This document shows, in pieces, positions 18,232-32,743 of a DNA stretch of 64,000 bases (the stretch's first letter is position 1; each line of letters starts with the position of its first letter). The notes under the pieces were generated by a model. The model did no database searches and had not been told where the DNA came from. It saw nothing but the letters and a program-made list of their open reading frames with translations. The position numbers and the translations under genes were made by a program. Source of the stretch: Variovorax paradoxus (GTDB lineage Bacteria > Pseudomonadota > Gammaproteobacteria > Burkholderiales > Burkholderiaceae_C); the NCBI RefSeq assembly GCF_902712855.1, contig NZ_LR743507.1, positions 1,908,001 through 1,972,000 of the forward strand, in the 5' to 3' direction.

Positions 18232-18272
18232 CAGAAAGGCCCCCAATTCCTTTAACTGGATTGGGCTTTCTG
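18232..18272 (+). repeat. Imperfect palindrome downstream of the RAYT gene
   Basis: The arms (cagaaaggcccccaattcc and ggattgggctttctg) flank a short AT loop and form an imperfect hairpin directly after the RAYT stop. It may be a transcription terminator, a RAYT substrate, or both. CCCCAATT occurs at 18241-18248 and again at 18291-18298, and a partial inverted match (aattgg) follows at 18327. Confidence 0.5.
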
Positions 18273-18290
18273 CTCCTGTTTTTAATGTGT

Positions 18291-18345
18291 CCCCAATTTA
18301 TTTCTGACAAGAAAACTCGGGATTTAATTGGAATCTGACCCCTAT
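18291..18345 (+). repeat. RAYT-type flanking sequence (CCCCAATT ... AATTGGAATCTGACCCC)
   Basis: ccccaattta at 18291-18300 is followed by aattggaatctgacccc at 18326-18342. Sequences of the form GGGGTCAGATTCCAATT or its complement are frequently seen next to RAYT genes in proteobacteria (recalled knowledge, not searched). The segment is AT-rich against a very GC-rich background, which points to a mobile origin. It ends about 10 bp before the putative gltB -35. Confidence 0.45.
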
Positions 18346-18353
18346 TAAAGTGT

Positions 18354-18382
18354 TTGGCATTCTTTGTGCATCGCAATATGCT
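18354..18382 (+). promoter_or_regulatory. Candidate sigma-70 promoter of gltBD
   Basis: TTGGCA (18354-18359) and TATGCT (18377-18382) are separated by 17 bp, matching the consensus at 5/6 and 4/6 positions. Transcription would begin near 18389, giving a leader of about 27 nt that contains the AAGGAG ribosome site (18403-18408). Confidence 0.5.
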
Positions 18383-18415
18383 TCATTTCCCTGCGAAAAC
18401 TGAAGGAGCGCGCCC

Positions 18416-23170
<4,755 letters not shown>

Positions 23171-23224
23171 AGATCAACCAAAAAGACTAGCCCTCGTATC
23201 GCATGCAGCGCATGAAGTCTTCAC

Positions 23225-23323
23225 AGCCCCTTCGGGGAACACCGCGGAGCCGGCTTTGCCGGGCCGCTGGTGTTGCCCCCTTGAGGGGGGAGGCGGCTAC
23301 ACGCAGTGAGCAAGCAACGGGGG
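23225..23323 (-). repeat. Structured intergenic repeat, copy 1 (gltB-gltD gap)
   Basis: This copy is in minus orientation relative to copies 3, 5 and 6. It shows the family parts: CCGGC-TTT-GCCGG hairpin (about 23250-23262), a poly-C/poly-G hairpin around cccccttgaggggg, and the CAC-GCA-GTG mini-hairpin near 23301. It fills most of the gltB-gltD gap and ends just before GTAAAGGAAATCACG, which holds the gltD ribosome site. No flanking duplication is obvious. Confidence 0.7.
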
Positions 23324-23339
23324 TGTAAAGGAAATCACG

Positions 23340-24818
<1,479 letters not shown>

Positions 24819-24878
24819 ATTTTGTTTCAATTTGGCGGGGCCGGTCACGGCCCCGGTATCATCCGCGTGAAACCGCAT

Positions 24879-24912
24879 GCCGGGATGCTTGTCGAAGCGC
24901 CCCGGCTTTTTT
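24879..24912 (+). terminator. Rho-independent terminator of gltBD
   Basis: Arms GCCGGG (24879-24884) and CCCGGC (24901-24906) enclose an inner GCTT/AAGC stem with a GTCG tetraloop and are followed directly by six T. This is the clearest intrinsic terminator in the window. A second hairpin without a T-run (GGGGCCG/CGGCCCC, 24837-24854) precedes it. It ends 6 bp before the mlaF ATG, so mlaF must be read from inside this region or by read-through. Confidence 0.85.
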
Positions 24913-24918
24913 ATTGAG

Positions 24919-25749
24919 ATGGACCCAGACGCACCCCCGCCACACCCCTTCGTAGAGTTCCGCGACGTCACGTTCGGCTACGGCGCGCGCGCCATCCTCG
25001 ACGGGGTGTCATTCAGCGTTCCGCGTGGCAAGGTGACGGCCCTCATGGGTGCGTCGGGCGGCGGCAAGACCACCGTGCTGCGGCTGATCGGCGGGCAACA
25101 GAAGGCGCAGCGCGGCGAGGTGCTCTTCGACGGCCACGATGTCGGCAGGTACGACTCCGCGGCGCTCTACGCGGCGCGGCGGCGCATGGGCATGCTGTTC
25201 CAGTTCGGGGCGCTGTTCACCGACATGAGCGTGTTCGACAACGTGGCGTTTCCGCTGCGCGAGCACACCCAACTTTCCGAAGCGCTGGTGCGCGACATCG
25301 TGCTCATGAAGCTCGATGCCGTGGGCCTGCGCGGCGCGCGCGACCTGATGCCGAGCGAGGTCTCGGGCGGCATGGCGCGGCGCGTGGCGCTGGCGCGTGC
25401 CATCGCGCTCGACCCCGACCTCGTGATGTACGACGAACCCTTCGCCGGCCTCGACCCCATCTCGCTGGGCACCGCCGCGCGGCTCATCCGCCAGCTCAAC
25501 GACACGCTCGGGCTCACCAGCATCATCGTGTCGCACGACCTCGAGGAAACCTTCCGCATCGCCGACCACGTGATCATCCTGGCCAACGGCGGCATCGCTG
25601 CACAGGGCACGCCCGACGATGTGCGCCACAGCGACGACCCGCTGGTTCATCAGTTCGTCAATGCCTTGCCCGACGGGCCGGTGCGCTTCCACTACCCGGG
25701 CGTCAGCATCGAGGACGACTTCGGCAATGTCGAAGGAGGGCGGTCATGA
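24919..25749 (+). CDS. mlaF: Phospholipid-transport ABC ATPase MlaF
   Basis: ATPase of the Mla system, which moves phospholipids between outer and inner membranes to keep lipid asymmetry. It has 276 residues from the ATG at 24919; an upstream in-frame ATG at 24877 lies inside the gltBD terminator and is rejected. Walker A GASGGGKTT (about 38), signature VSGGMARR, Walker B LVMYDEPFAGLDP and the H-loop IIVSHD are all present. The stop codon lies in an ATGAGC duplicated at the mlaE start (see the repeat entry). Confidence 0.95.
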   Translation: MDPDAPPPHPFVEFRDVTFGYGARAILDGVSFSVPRGKVTALMGASGGGKTTVLRLIGGQQKAQRGEVLFDGHDVGRYDSAALYAARRRMGMLFQFGALFTDMSVFDNVAFPLREHTQLSEALVRDIVLMKLDAVGLRGARDLMPSEVSGGMARRVALARAIALDPDLVMYDEPFAGLDPISLGTAARLIRQLNDTLGLTSIIVSHDLEETFRIADHVIILANGGIAAQGTPDDVRHSDDPLVHQFVNALPDGPVRFHYPGVSIEDDFGNVEGGRS

Positions 25750-25751
25750 GC

Positions 25752-25830
25752 GCAGCGCCGGGCCGCCCCGAGCGGGCGAAGCTCTTCTCGGGCGGCAGAG
25801 ACGGCACGAAGTGCCGAGCGTGGGGGCAAC
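25752..25830 (-). repeat. Structured intergenic repeat, copy 2, with 7-bp flanking duplication
   Basis: This 79-bp element lies between two copies of CATGAGC (25745-25751 and 25831-25837). The first contains the mlaF stop (ATGA), the second the mlaE start. Removing the element plus one duplicate recreates an ordinary ATGA overlap. It shares blocks with copy 4 (gcgccgggccgcccc, gcgaagctc, cacGNAgtg-NcgagC, gggggc). The mini-hairpin is GGCAC-GAA-GTGCC, a compensated version of GACAC-GCA-GTGTC in copy 4. Confidence 0.8.
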
Positions 25831-25831
25831 C

Positions 25832-26614
25832 ATGAGCTGGTTCAAGCCTGCCGACGTCGGCTTCTCAGTACGCAGCCATCTGGCCAACCTGGGCCACGGC
25901 GCGAAGCTCTTCATGCGGCTGGTCGGGCCGGGCGCGCAGATCATGCGGCGCTTCAGCCTCGTGCGCGACCAGATCCACTTCCTGGGCAACTACTCGCTGG
26001 CGATCATCGGCGTGTCGGGCCTGTTCGTGGGCTTCGTGCTGGGGCTGCAGATGTATTACGCGCTGCAGCGTTACGGCTCCTCCGAGGCGCTCGGCCTGCT
26101 GGTCACCCTGAGCCTGGTGCGCGAACTCGGGCCGGTGGTGGCAGCGTTGCTGTTCACCGGCCGCGCTGGCACGTCGCTCACCGCCGAGATCGGCCTCATG
26201 AAGGCCGACGAGCAACTGAGCGCCATGGAAATGATGGCGGTCGACCCGGTGCAACGCATCCTCGCGCCGCGCTTCTGGGCCGGTGTGATCACGATGCCGC
26301 TGCTGGCCGCCGTGTTCAGCGCCGTCGGCATCATGGGCGGCTACGTTGTGGGCGTGCTGATGCTGGGCGTGGACCCCGGCGCGTTCTGGGGCCAGATGCA
26401 GGGCGGCGTCGATGTGTGGCGCGACGTCGGCAACGGCGTCATCAAGAGCATCGTGTTCGGCTTCACGGTAACTTTCATCGCGCTGCTGCAGGGCTTCGAG
26501 GCGCAGCCCACGCCCGAGGGCGTGTCGCGCGCCACCACGCGCACCGTCGTCTCGGCATCGCTGGCGGTGCTGGGGCTGGACTTCCTGCTCACCGCCATGA
26601 TGTTCAGCATATGA
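25832..26614 (+). CDS. mlaE: Phospholipid-transport ABC permease MlaE
   Basis: Inner-membrane permease of the Mla complex, 260 residues, with five to six membrane segments and the family motifs NYSLAIIGVSGLFVGFVLGLQ, LGPVVAALLFTGRAGTSLTAEIG and MALGA-type loops before EAQPTPEGVSRATTR. The ATG at 25832 lies in the second copy of the CATGAGC duplication. A longer frame open to 25619 is mlaF sequence in another frame plus the repeat. The ribosome site GGGGG (25822-25826) is supplied by the inserted repeat. Confidence 0.95.
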   Translation: MSWFKPADVGFSVRSHLANLGHGAKLFMRLVGPGAQIMRRFSLVRDQIHFLGNYSLAIIGVSGLFVGFVLGLQMYYALQRYGSSEALGLLVTLSLVRELGPVVAALLFTGRAGTSLTAEIGLMKADEQLSAMEMMAVDPVQRILAPRFWAGVITMPLLAAVFSAVGIMGGYVVGVLMLGVDPGAFWGQMQGGVDVWRDVGNGVIKSIVFGFTVTFIALLQGFEAQPTPEGVSRATTRTVVSASLAVLGLDFLLTAMMFSI

Positions 26615-26633
26615 ACGGGCACATCTGCAGGCC

Positions 26634-26712
26634 CGCCCACTTCGTGTGGTCGCCCACCCCTTTTCAGGGCAACACCAGGACCCCGGCAAAGCCGGTTCCG
26701 CGGTGTCCCCCC
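26634..26712 (+). repeat. Structured intergenic repeat, copy 3 (mlaE-mlaD gap)
   Basis: Plus-orientation copy with CCCACTTCGTG mini-hairpin, a poly-C/GGG hairpin, aacacc, and CCGGC-AAA-GCCGG (about 26684-26696) followed by ttccgcggtgtccccc. It fills the mlaE-mlaD gap and leaves GGAAGAG (26740-26746) as the mlaD ribosome site. There is only a weak flanking similarity (atatgaacg / atatgcaacg). Confidence 0.7.
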
Positions 26713-26752
26713 GAACGAGCCAATCCGTAGGAAGAATCTAGGAAGAGTCGAT

Positions 26753-27244
26753 ATGCAACGTTCCAACAACGACATCTGGGTCGGCCTGTTCGTCCTGATC
26801 GGCGCAGCGGCGCTGCTGTTTCTCGCGCTGCAGTCGGCCAACCTGCTGAGCCTGAACTTCCAGAAGACCTACTCGGTCACCGCGCGCTTCGACAACATCG
26901 GCGGGCTGAAGCCGCAGACCGCGGTGAAGAGCGCGGGCGTCGTGGTCGGGCGCGTGGAGTCGATCTCCTTCAACGACAAGACCTTTCAGGCCGACGTCAC
27001 GCTGGCTTTGCAAAACCGGTACAGTTTTCCCAAGGACAGTTCGCTCAAGATCCTGACCAGTGGCCTGCTCGGCGAGCAGTACATCGGGATCGAGGCAGGC
27101 GCCGAAGACAAGAACCTGCAGGCAGGCGACACCATCACCGCGACCCAGTCGGCCGTGGTGCTGGAAAACCTGATCAGTCAGTTCCTGTACAGCAAGGCGG
27201 CGGAGGGTAACAACACGCCGTCAGGAAACTCCAATAAAAAATGA
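26753..27244 (+). CDS. mlaD: Phospholipid-transport substrate-binding protein MlaD (MCE domain)
   Basis: The 163-residue product has an N-terminal membrane anchor (about 10-30) and one MCE domain (about 40-118) with VTARFDNIGGLKPQTAVKSAGV and the SGLLGEQYIGIEAG turn. MlaD forms the hexameric periplasmic ring on MlaFE that holds phospholipid. The C-terminal tail is short and polar. Its stop overlaps the mlaA start (ATGA). Confidence 0.95.
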   Translation: MQRSNNDIWVGLFVLIGAAALLFLALQSANLLSLNFQKTYSVTARFDNIGGLKPQTAVKSAGVVVGRVESISFNDKTFQADVTLALQNRYSFPKDSSLKILTSGLLGEQYIGIEAGAEDKNLQAGDTITATQSAVVLENLISQFLYSKAAEGNNTPSGNSNKK

Positions 27245-27984
27245 AAACACGATTCAATCTGTCAAATGCTATGAATAACATAGCAAGTCACGCGCGCTGG
27301 GTGGGTGCCGTGGCGGCCTTCGCCACGATTTCCGGTTGCGCGACCGGCCCCAATGCCAATCCGGCCGATCCGTTCGAACCGTTCAACCGCGGCGTCTCGC
27401 GTTTCAACGACACCGTCGACGATGCCGTGCTGGTTCCGGCCGCGACCGCCTACCAGAAGGTGCTCCCGTCGATGGTGCGCACCGGCGTGAACAACTTCTT
27501 CAGCAACATAGGCGATGTCTGGAGCCTGGCCAACAACGTGGCCCAGCTCAAGCTGCAGAACAGCGCAGAGACCTTCATGCGGCTGAACGTCAACACCTTC
27601 TTCGGCCTGGGCGGCCTGCTGGACGTCGCGACCGAGGCGGGCATTCCCCGCCACGAAGAAGACTTCGGCCAGACGCTGGGACGCTGGGGCGTGGGCGCCG
27701 GCCCGTACGTCGTGCTGCCGCTGCTCGGCTCTTCCACGCTGCGCGACACCGTGGCCAAGCCGCTCGATTTCTATGGCGACCCGCTGAGCCACGTGGACGA
27801 CATCCCGTGGCGCAACTCGCTGACGGTGCTGCGCGTGGTCGACACGCGGTCTCAGTACCTGCGCGCGAGCCGCCTGCTGGGTGACGCCGCACTCGACAAG
27901 TATTCGTTCACGCGCGACGCTTTCCTGCAGCGCCGCCGCAGCCAGGTCTACGACGGCAACCCGCCGGACGACGGCGGCCAGTAA
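27241..27984 (+). CDS. mlaA: Outer-membrane phospholipid-removal lipoprotein MlaA (VacJ)
   Basis: The 247-residue lipoprotein extracts mislocalised phospholipids from the outer-membrane outer leaflet and passes them to MlaC. Lipobox is TISGC (Cys about 32), followed by DPFEPFNRGVSRFNDTVDD and the VNTFFGLGGLLDVATEAG and FGQTLGRWGVGAGPYVVLPLLG signatures. The ATG at 27241 overlaps mlaD; a second in-frame ATG at 27271 gives an equally good lipoprotein signal and lies inside a 17-bp palindrome (27268-27284), so the true start is open. Having mlaA inside the mla operon is normal in betaproteobacteria. Confidence 0.94.
   Translation: MKTRFNLSNAMNNIASHARWVGAVAAFATISGCATGPNANPADPFEPFNRGVSRFNDTVDDAVLVPAATAYQKVLPSMVRTGVNNFFSNIGDVWSLANNVAQLKLQNSAETFMRLNVNTFFGLGGLLDVATEAGIPRHEEDFGQTLGRWGVGAGPYVVLPLLGSSTLRDTVAKPLDFYGDPLSHVDDIPWRNSLTVLRVVDTRSQYLRASRLLGDAALDKYSFTRDAFLQRRRSQVYDGNPPDDGGQ
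27268..27284. repeat. 17-bp AT-rich palindrome, copy A (mlaA 5' end)
   Basis: GCTATGAATAACATAGC: arms GCTAT and ATAGC around seven bases, extended by T/A to TGCTATG...CATAGCA. It shares pattern and length with copies at 38427 and 52036. It is in frame inside mlaA (codons for A-M-N-N-I-A) and contains a possible alternative start ATG. Confidence 0.7.
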
Positions 27985-27994
27985 CGGAACAGCG

Positions 27995-28018
27995 GCGTAC
28001 GCGTTGCGCATCGTACGC
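27995..28018. repeat. Inverted repeat in the mlaA-mlaC gap
   Basis: GCGTACG (27995-28001) and CGTACGC (28012-28018) form a perfect 7-bp stem with a 10-nt loop just after the mlaA stop. A second small hairpin (CTTGCA/TGCAAG) lies near 28036-28053. No T-run follows, so this may be a processing or attenuation site rather than a terminator. Confidence 0.4.
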
Positions 28019-28168
28019 ACACGCGGGGTGGCGCTTGCATCCGGTTGCAAGGCTTCACCTGCGGGACAGGAACCCCGTCGGCCCCAGGCTGCTCGAATCC
28101 GTTCATGTTCAGGTACGCCGCGTTTTCCAGTGCCTGCTGATTTTCAAAAACCTGATTTGAGGGATCCT

Positions 28169-28825
28169 ATGAACAACAAGACCTTGCAACGTCGCGATTT
28201 CGGCCGCCTGGTGCTGGCCGGCGCTCTCCTGTTCGGCGCCGCAGTGGCTTTCGTGCAGCCCGCCCGCGCAGCCGACGAGGCGCCTGATGCGCTCGTCAAG
28301 CGCCTGTCGACGGACGTGCTCGAGACCATCAAGGCCGACTCGTCGATCAAGGCCGGTGACGTCAACAAGATCATGCTGCTCGTCGACAGCAAGATCATGC
28401 CGAACGTCAACTTCCAGCGCATGACGGCGTCGGCCGTCGGCCCGGCCTGGCGCCAGGCCACGCCCGAGCAGCAGAAGCGGCTGCAGGACGAATTCAAGGC
28501 CCTGCTGGTGCGCACCTATGCCGGCGCGCTCGATCAGGTGACCGACCAGACCGTCACCGTGCGTCCGTTCCGCGGTTCGCCCGACGACAAGGAAGTGCTC
28601 GTGCGCACCGAGGTCACGGGCCGCGGCGATCCGGTCCAGCTCGACTACCGCCTCGAGAAGACGCCTGGCCAGGGCGCCGGCTGGAAGGTCTACAACCTGA
28701 ATGTGCTGGGTGTCTGGCTGGTCGACACCTACCGCACCCAGTTCTCGCAGGAAATCAACAAGAATGGCATCGACGGCCTGATTTCCGCACTCGCCGCCCG
28801 CAACAAGGGCAACACGAAGGGCTGA
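28169..28825 (+). CDS. mlaC: Periplasmic phospholipid carrier MlaC
   Basis: Soluble periplasmic shuttle between MlaA and MlaFEDB. The 218-residue product has a signal peptide ending PARA (about 34) and the MlaC/Ttg2D fold with VDSKIMPNVNFQRMTASAVGPAWRQATPEQQ. The signal contains QRRDFGRLVLAG, a twin-arginine pattern; export through Tat rather than Sec is possible. GAGGGA precedes the ATG at 28169; the frame open back to 27881 is not coding. Spacing to the STAS gene is 3 bp. Confidence 0.93.
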   Translation: MNNKTLQRRDFGRLVLAGALLFGAAVAFVQPARAADEAPDALVKRLSTDVLETIKADSSIKAGDVNKIMLLVDSKIMPNVNFQRMTASAVGPAWRQATPEQQKRLQDEFKALLVRTYAGALDQVTDQTVTVRPFRGSPDDKEVLVRTEVTGRGDPVQLDYRLEKTPGQGAGWKVYNLNVLGVWLVDTYRTQFSQEINKNGIDGLISALAARNKGNTKG

Positions 28826-28828
28826 CCG

Positions 28829-29104
28829 ATGCTGGTCCTGCCCACGCGCCTGACCCACGACGAGGCCCCCGCCTGCATGCGCATGCTGCAGCAGGGGCTG
28901 AAGGGGCAGGCCGACTCGTCCTCCACAGTGGTCGACGCCACCGCCCTGGCCCAGTTCGATTCGTCGGCGCTGGCGGTGCTGCTCGAGTGCCGCCGCGAGT
29001 CCAGTGCGCTGGGCCGTGGTTTTGCCGTCAAGGGCCTGTCGCCGCGTTTGCGTGAGCTGGCCGCCCTGTACGGCATCGCGGGTCTCTTGCCTGCGGCGCC
29101 CTGA
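28829..29104 (+). CDS. mlaB: MlaB-like STAS-domain protein
   Basis: The product has 91 residues with a single STAS domain (VVDATALAQFDSSALAVLLECRRES). In the Mla system MlaB binds MlaF and stabilises or activates the ATPase. Sequence conservation in the STAS family is low, but the phosphorylatable-type Ser in FDSSAL and the position as last gene of mlaF-E-D-A-C-B make the assignment safe. The start is 3 bp after the mlaC stop. Confidence 0.88.
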   Translation: MLVLPTRLTHDEAPACMRMLQQGLKGQADSSSTVVDATALAQFDSSALAVLLECRRESSALGRGFAVKGLSPRLRELAALYGIAGLLPAAP

Positions 29105-29250
29105 CCGTCGGCTCCGGCCATTCACTTCGCTTTGCCGCGTGTGATCCCTCGCCCTCCGACGAGTGAGGCCCGGCCCGGCGGCGGCCGCATGAGGGCATCG
29201 GGGCGCTGCGCGGCGCGCTTGCGGCTCGGCCCGTAAAATCGCCGGCTCCC

Positions 29251-30198
29251 ATGCCCGCGATCTCATTCCAATCGGTCTCCAAGACCTATCCCCCCTCCAG
29301 ACAGCAGAAAGCCCAAGGCAAGCCGGGGCTCAAGGCCGTCGACGAGGTTTCCTTCCAGATCGAGCCGGGCGAGTTCTTCGGCCTGCTCGGCCCGAACGGC
29401 GCGGGCAAGACCACCCTCATCAGCATGCTTGCGGGCCTCTCGAAGCCCACGTCAGGCGCGATCGCGGTCCATGGCTTCGACGTGCAGCGCGACTATGCGC
29501 AGGCACGCCGCCAGCTCGGCATCGTGCCCCAGGAGCTGGTGTTCGACCCCTTTTTCAATGTGCGCGAGTCCCTGCGCATCCAGTCGGGCTACTTCGGAAT
29601 CAGGAACAACGAAGCCTGGATCGACGAGCTGCTGCAAAGCCTGGGGCTGGCCGACAAGGCCACCGCCAACATGCGACAGCTCTCGGGCGGCATGAAGCGC
29701 CGCGTGCTGGTGGCGCAGGCGCTCGTGCACAAGCCGCCGGTGATCGTGCTCGACGAGCCCACTGCCGGTGTCGACGTCGAACTGCGCCAGACGCTCTGGC
29801 AGTTCGTCGCCCGGCTCAACAAGCAGGGCAGCACCGTGCTGCTCACCACCCATTACCTCGAGGAGGCCGAGGCGCTATGCAGCCGCATCGCGATGCTCAA
29901 GCTGGGCAAGGTGATCGCGCTCGACCGTACCAGCGAACTGCTGAAGTCGGCTGCGAGCAACGTGCTGCGCTTCAAGACCGACGCCATGCTGCCATGGGCC
30001 ATTGCCCAGCATGCGCGCATCACCGGGCGCATCGTGCAGCTGCCTGCGCAGAACGCCCATGAAGTCGAACAACTGCTGGCCGCGATCCGCGAAGCCGGCG
30101 TCGCGGTGGAAGACGTGGAAATGCGCAAGGCCGACCTGGAAGACGTGTTCATCGACCTGATGGCCGGCGAGCAGACCCCGCTGGAGGTGGCGCGATGA
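29251..30198 (+). CDS. ABC transporter ATP-binding protein (YadG-like)
   Basis: The 315-residue ATPase of an ABC-2 type exporter has Walker A GPNGAGKTT (about 50), Q-loop VPQEL, signature LSGGMKRR, Walker B VIVLDEPTAGVDVE and H-loop TTHYLEEAE, plus a C-terminal regulatory extension. It resembles YadG, whose partner is YadH. The substrate is unknown. A TAAAAT hexamer (29234-29239) lies 11 nt before the ATG. The stop sits in an ATGATCGC that is duplicated at the start of the permease gene. Confidence 0.9.
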   Translation: MPAISFQSVSKTYPPSRQQKAQGKPGLKAVDEVSFQIEPGEFFGLLGPNGAGKTTLISMLAGLSKPTSGAIAVHGFDVQRDYAQARRQLGIVPQELVFDPFFNVRESLRIQSGYFGIRNNEAWIDELLQSLGLADKATANMRQLSGGMKRRVLVAQALVHKPPVIVLDEPTAGVDVELRQTLWQFVARLNKQGSTVLLTTHYLEEAEALCSRIAMLKLGKVIALDRTSELLKSAASNVLRFKTDAMLPWAIAQHARITGRIVQLPAQNAHEVEQLLAAIREAGVAVEDVEMRKADLEDVFIDLMAGEQTPLEVAR

Positions 30199-30202
30199 TC
30201 GC

Positions 30203-30280
30203 CGCGCCGGGCCGCCCCAGGCAAGCGAAGCTCCCCTCCCGGGGGAAGCGCGGACACGCAGTGTCGAGCAAGGGGGGCAT
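30203..30280 (-). repeat. Structured intergenic repeat, copy 4, with 8-bp flanking duplication
   Basis: This 78-bp element lies between two copies of ATGATCGC (30195-30202 and 30281-30288). The left copy carries the stop of the ATPase gene and the right copy the start of the permease gene, exactly as for copy 2. It contains CCCC/GGGG and GACAC-GCA-GTGTC hairpins. The downstream gene takes its GGGGGG ribosome site (30272-30277) from the element. Confidence 0.82.
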
Positions 30281-31045
30281 ATGATCGCGGTGACGGGCTG
30301 GCGCGCGCTGCTCTACAAGGAAACGCTGCGCTTCTGGAAGGTCGGCTTCCAGACCGTGGGCGCGCCGGTGCTCACCGCGCTGCTGTACCTCATGGTGTTC
30401 GGCCATGTGCTGGAGGACCACGTGAAGGTCTACGGCACCGTCGGCTACACCGCCTTCCTCGTGCCGGGCCTGGTGATGATGAGCGTGCTGCAGAACGCCT
30501 TCGCCAACAGCTCGTCGTCGATCATCCAGAGCAAGATCATGGGCAACCTGGTCTTCGTGCTGCTCACGCCGCTGTCGCACTGGGGCTGGTTCCTGGCGTA
30601 CGTCGGCTCGTCGATCATCCGCGGCCTGGCCGTGGGACTCGGCGTGTTCCTGGTGACCATGTTCTTCGCAATGCCGAACTTCGTGGCGCCGGTGTGGATC
30701 GTCGTGTTCGCGCTGCTGGGCGCGGCCATGCTCGGCACGCTGGGGCTCATCGCCGGGCTGTGGGCCGAGAAGTTCGACCAGATGGCGGTGTTCCAGAACT
30801 TCCTGATCATGCCCATGACCTTCCTGTCCGGCGTGTTCTATTCGATCGGCTCGCTGCCGCCGTTCTGGCAGAACGTGAGCCACCTGAACCCGTTCTTCTA
30901 CATGATCGACGGCTTCCGCTATGGCTTCTTCGGCGTCAGCGACGCGTCGCCGTGGCTGAGCTTCGGCATCGTCGGGACCGCCTGGCTGGTGGTGAGCGCG
31001 ATCGCCGTCCATCTGCTGCGCATCGGCTACAAGATCCGGGGCTAG
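30281..31045 (+). CDS. ABC-2 type transporter permease (YadH-like)
   Basis: The 254-residue integral membrane protein has about six helices, the ABC-2 family pattern and the conserved helix-loop NFLIMPMTFLSGVFYSIGSLPPFWQ near residue 180-205. It pairs with the preceding ATPase as an exporter of unknown substrate. The start codon lies in the right copy of the ATGATCGC duplication created by the repeat insertion. Confidence 0.9.
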   Translation: MIAVTGWRALLYKETLRFWKVGFQTVGAPVLTALLYLMVFGHVLEDHVKVYGTVGYTAFLVPGLVMMSVLQNAFANSSSSIIQSKIMGNLVFVLLTPLSHWGWFLAYVGSSIIRGLAVGLGVFLVTMFFAMPNFVAPVWIVVFALLGAAMLGTLGLIAGLWAEKFDQMAVFQNFLIMPMTFLSGVFYSIGSLPPFWQNVSHLNPFFYMIDGFRYGFFGVSDASPWLSFGIVGTAWLVVSAIAVHLLRIGYKIRG

Positions 31046-31065
31046 AGAATGGCTCTTCCCCAGGC

Positions 31066-31148
31066 TGCGCGCACTTCGTGTCGCTTCGCCAACCCCCTTC
31101 CGGAGGCGACACCTGCGGCCCGGCAGCGCCGGTTCCGCAGTGTCCCCC
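31066..31148 (+). repeat. Structured intergenic repeat, copy 5
   Basis: Plus-orientation copy between the ABC permease and the BolA-like gene: gcgcacttcgtgtcgcttcg, a CCTTCCGGAGG hairpin, acacctgcggcc, CCGGC-AGC-GCCGG and ttccgcagtgtccccc. It is very close to copy 6 through the first 28 bp. No flanking duplication is clear. Confidence 0.72.
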
Positions 31149-31167
31149 GATCGAATACCTGTATCTC

Positions 31168-31410
31168 ATGACCGCTGAAGAACTCCAAGCCATCATCGCT
31201 GCCCACCTGCCGTGCGAGCACATCTCGCTGGAGGGCGACGGCCGACATTGGTACGCGACCATCGTCTCGGCCGAATTCGAGGGCAAGCGCTCGATCCAGC
31301 GGCACCAGCGGGTCTACGCCACCCTCGGTGCGAAAATGCACACCGACGAGGTGCATGCGCTTTCGATGAAGACCTACACGCCGGCCGAATGGGCCGCAGT
31401 GGAAAAATAA
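31168..31410 (+). CDS. BolA-like protein (IbaG type)
   Basis: The 80-residue BolA-family protein has the class II helix-turn-helix-like fold and the conserved KRSIQRHQRVYATLGAKM segment with the invariant His (about 53). BolA/IbaG proteins partner with monothiol glutaredoxins in iron-sulfur trafficking and in envelope stress. IbaG genes typically precede murA, as here (43-bp gap). The ATG at 31168 gives the family length; the longer upstream frame is a shadow of the permease. Confidence 0.88.
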   Translation: MTAEELQAIIAAHLPCEHISLEGDGRHWYATIVSAEFEGKRSIQRHQRVYATLGAKMHTDEVHALSMKTYTPAEWAAVEK

Positions 31411-31453
31411 CGTTCCGGCCCTTGCAGGGGCCTTTGATTTCGCTGGAACTTCG

Positions 31454-32739
<1,286 letters not shown>

Positions 32740-32743
<4 letters not shown>

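Noticed and set aside
27881..28825. Longer mlaC start
   Set aside because: The extra 96 codons cross the intergenic hairpins. The ATG at 28169 has GAGGGA upstream and gives a signal peptide.
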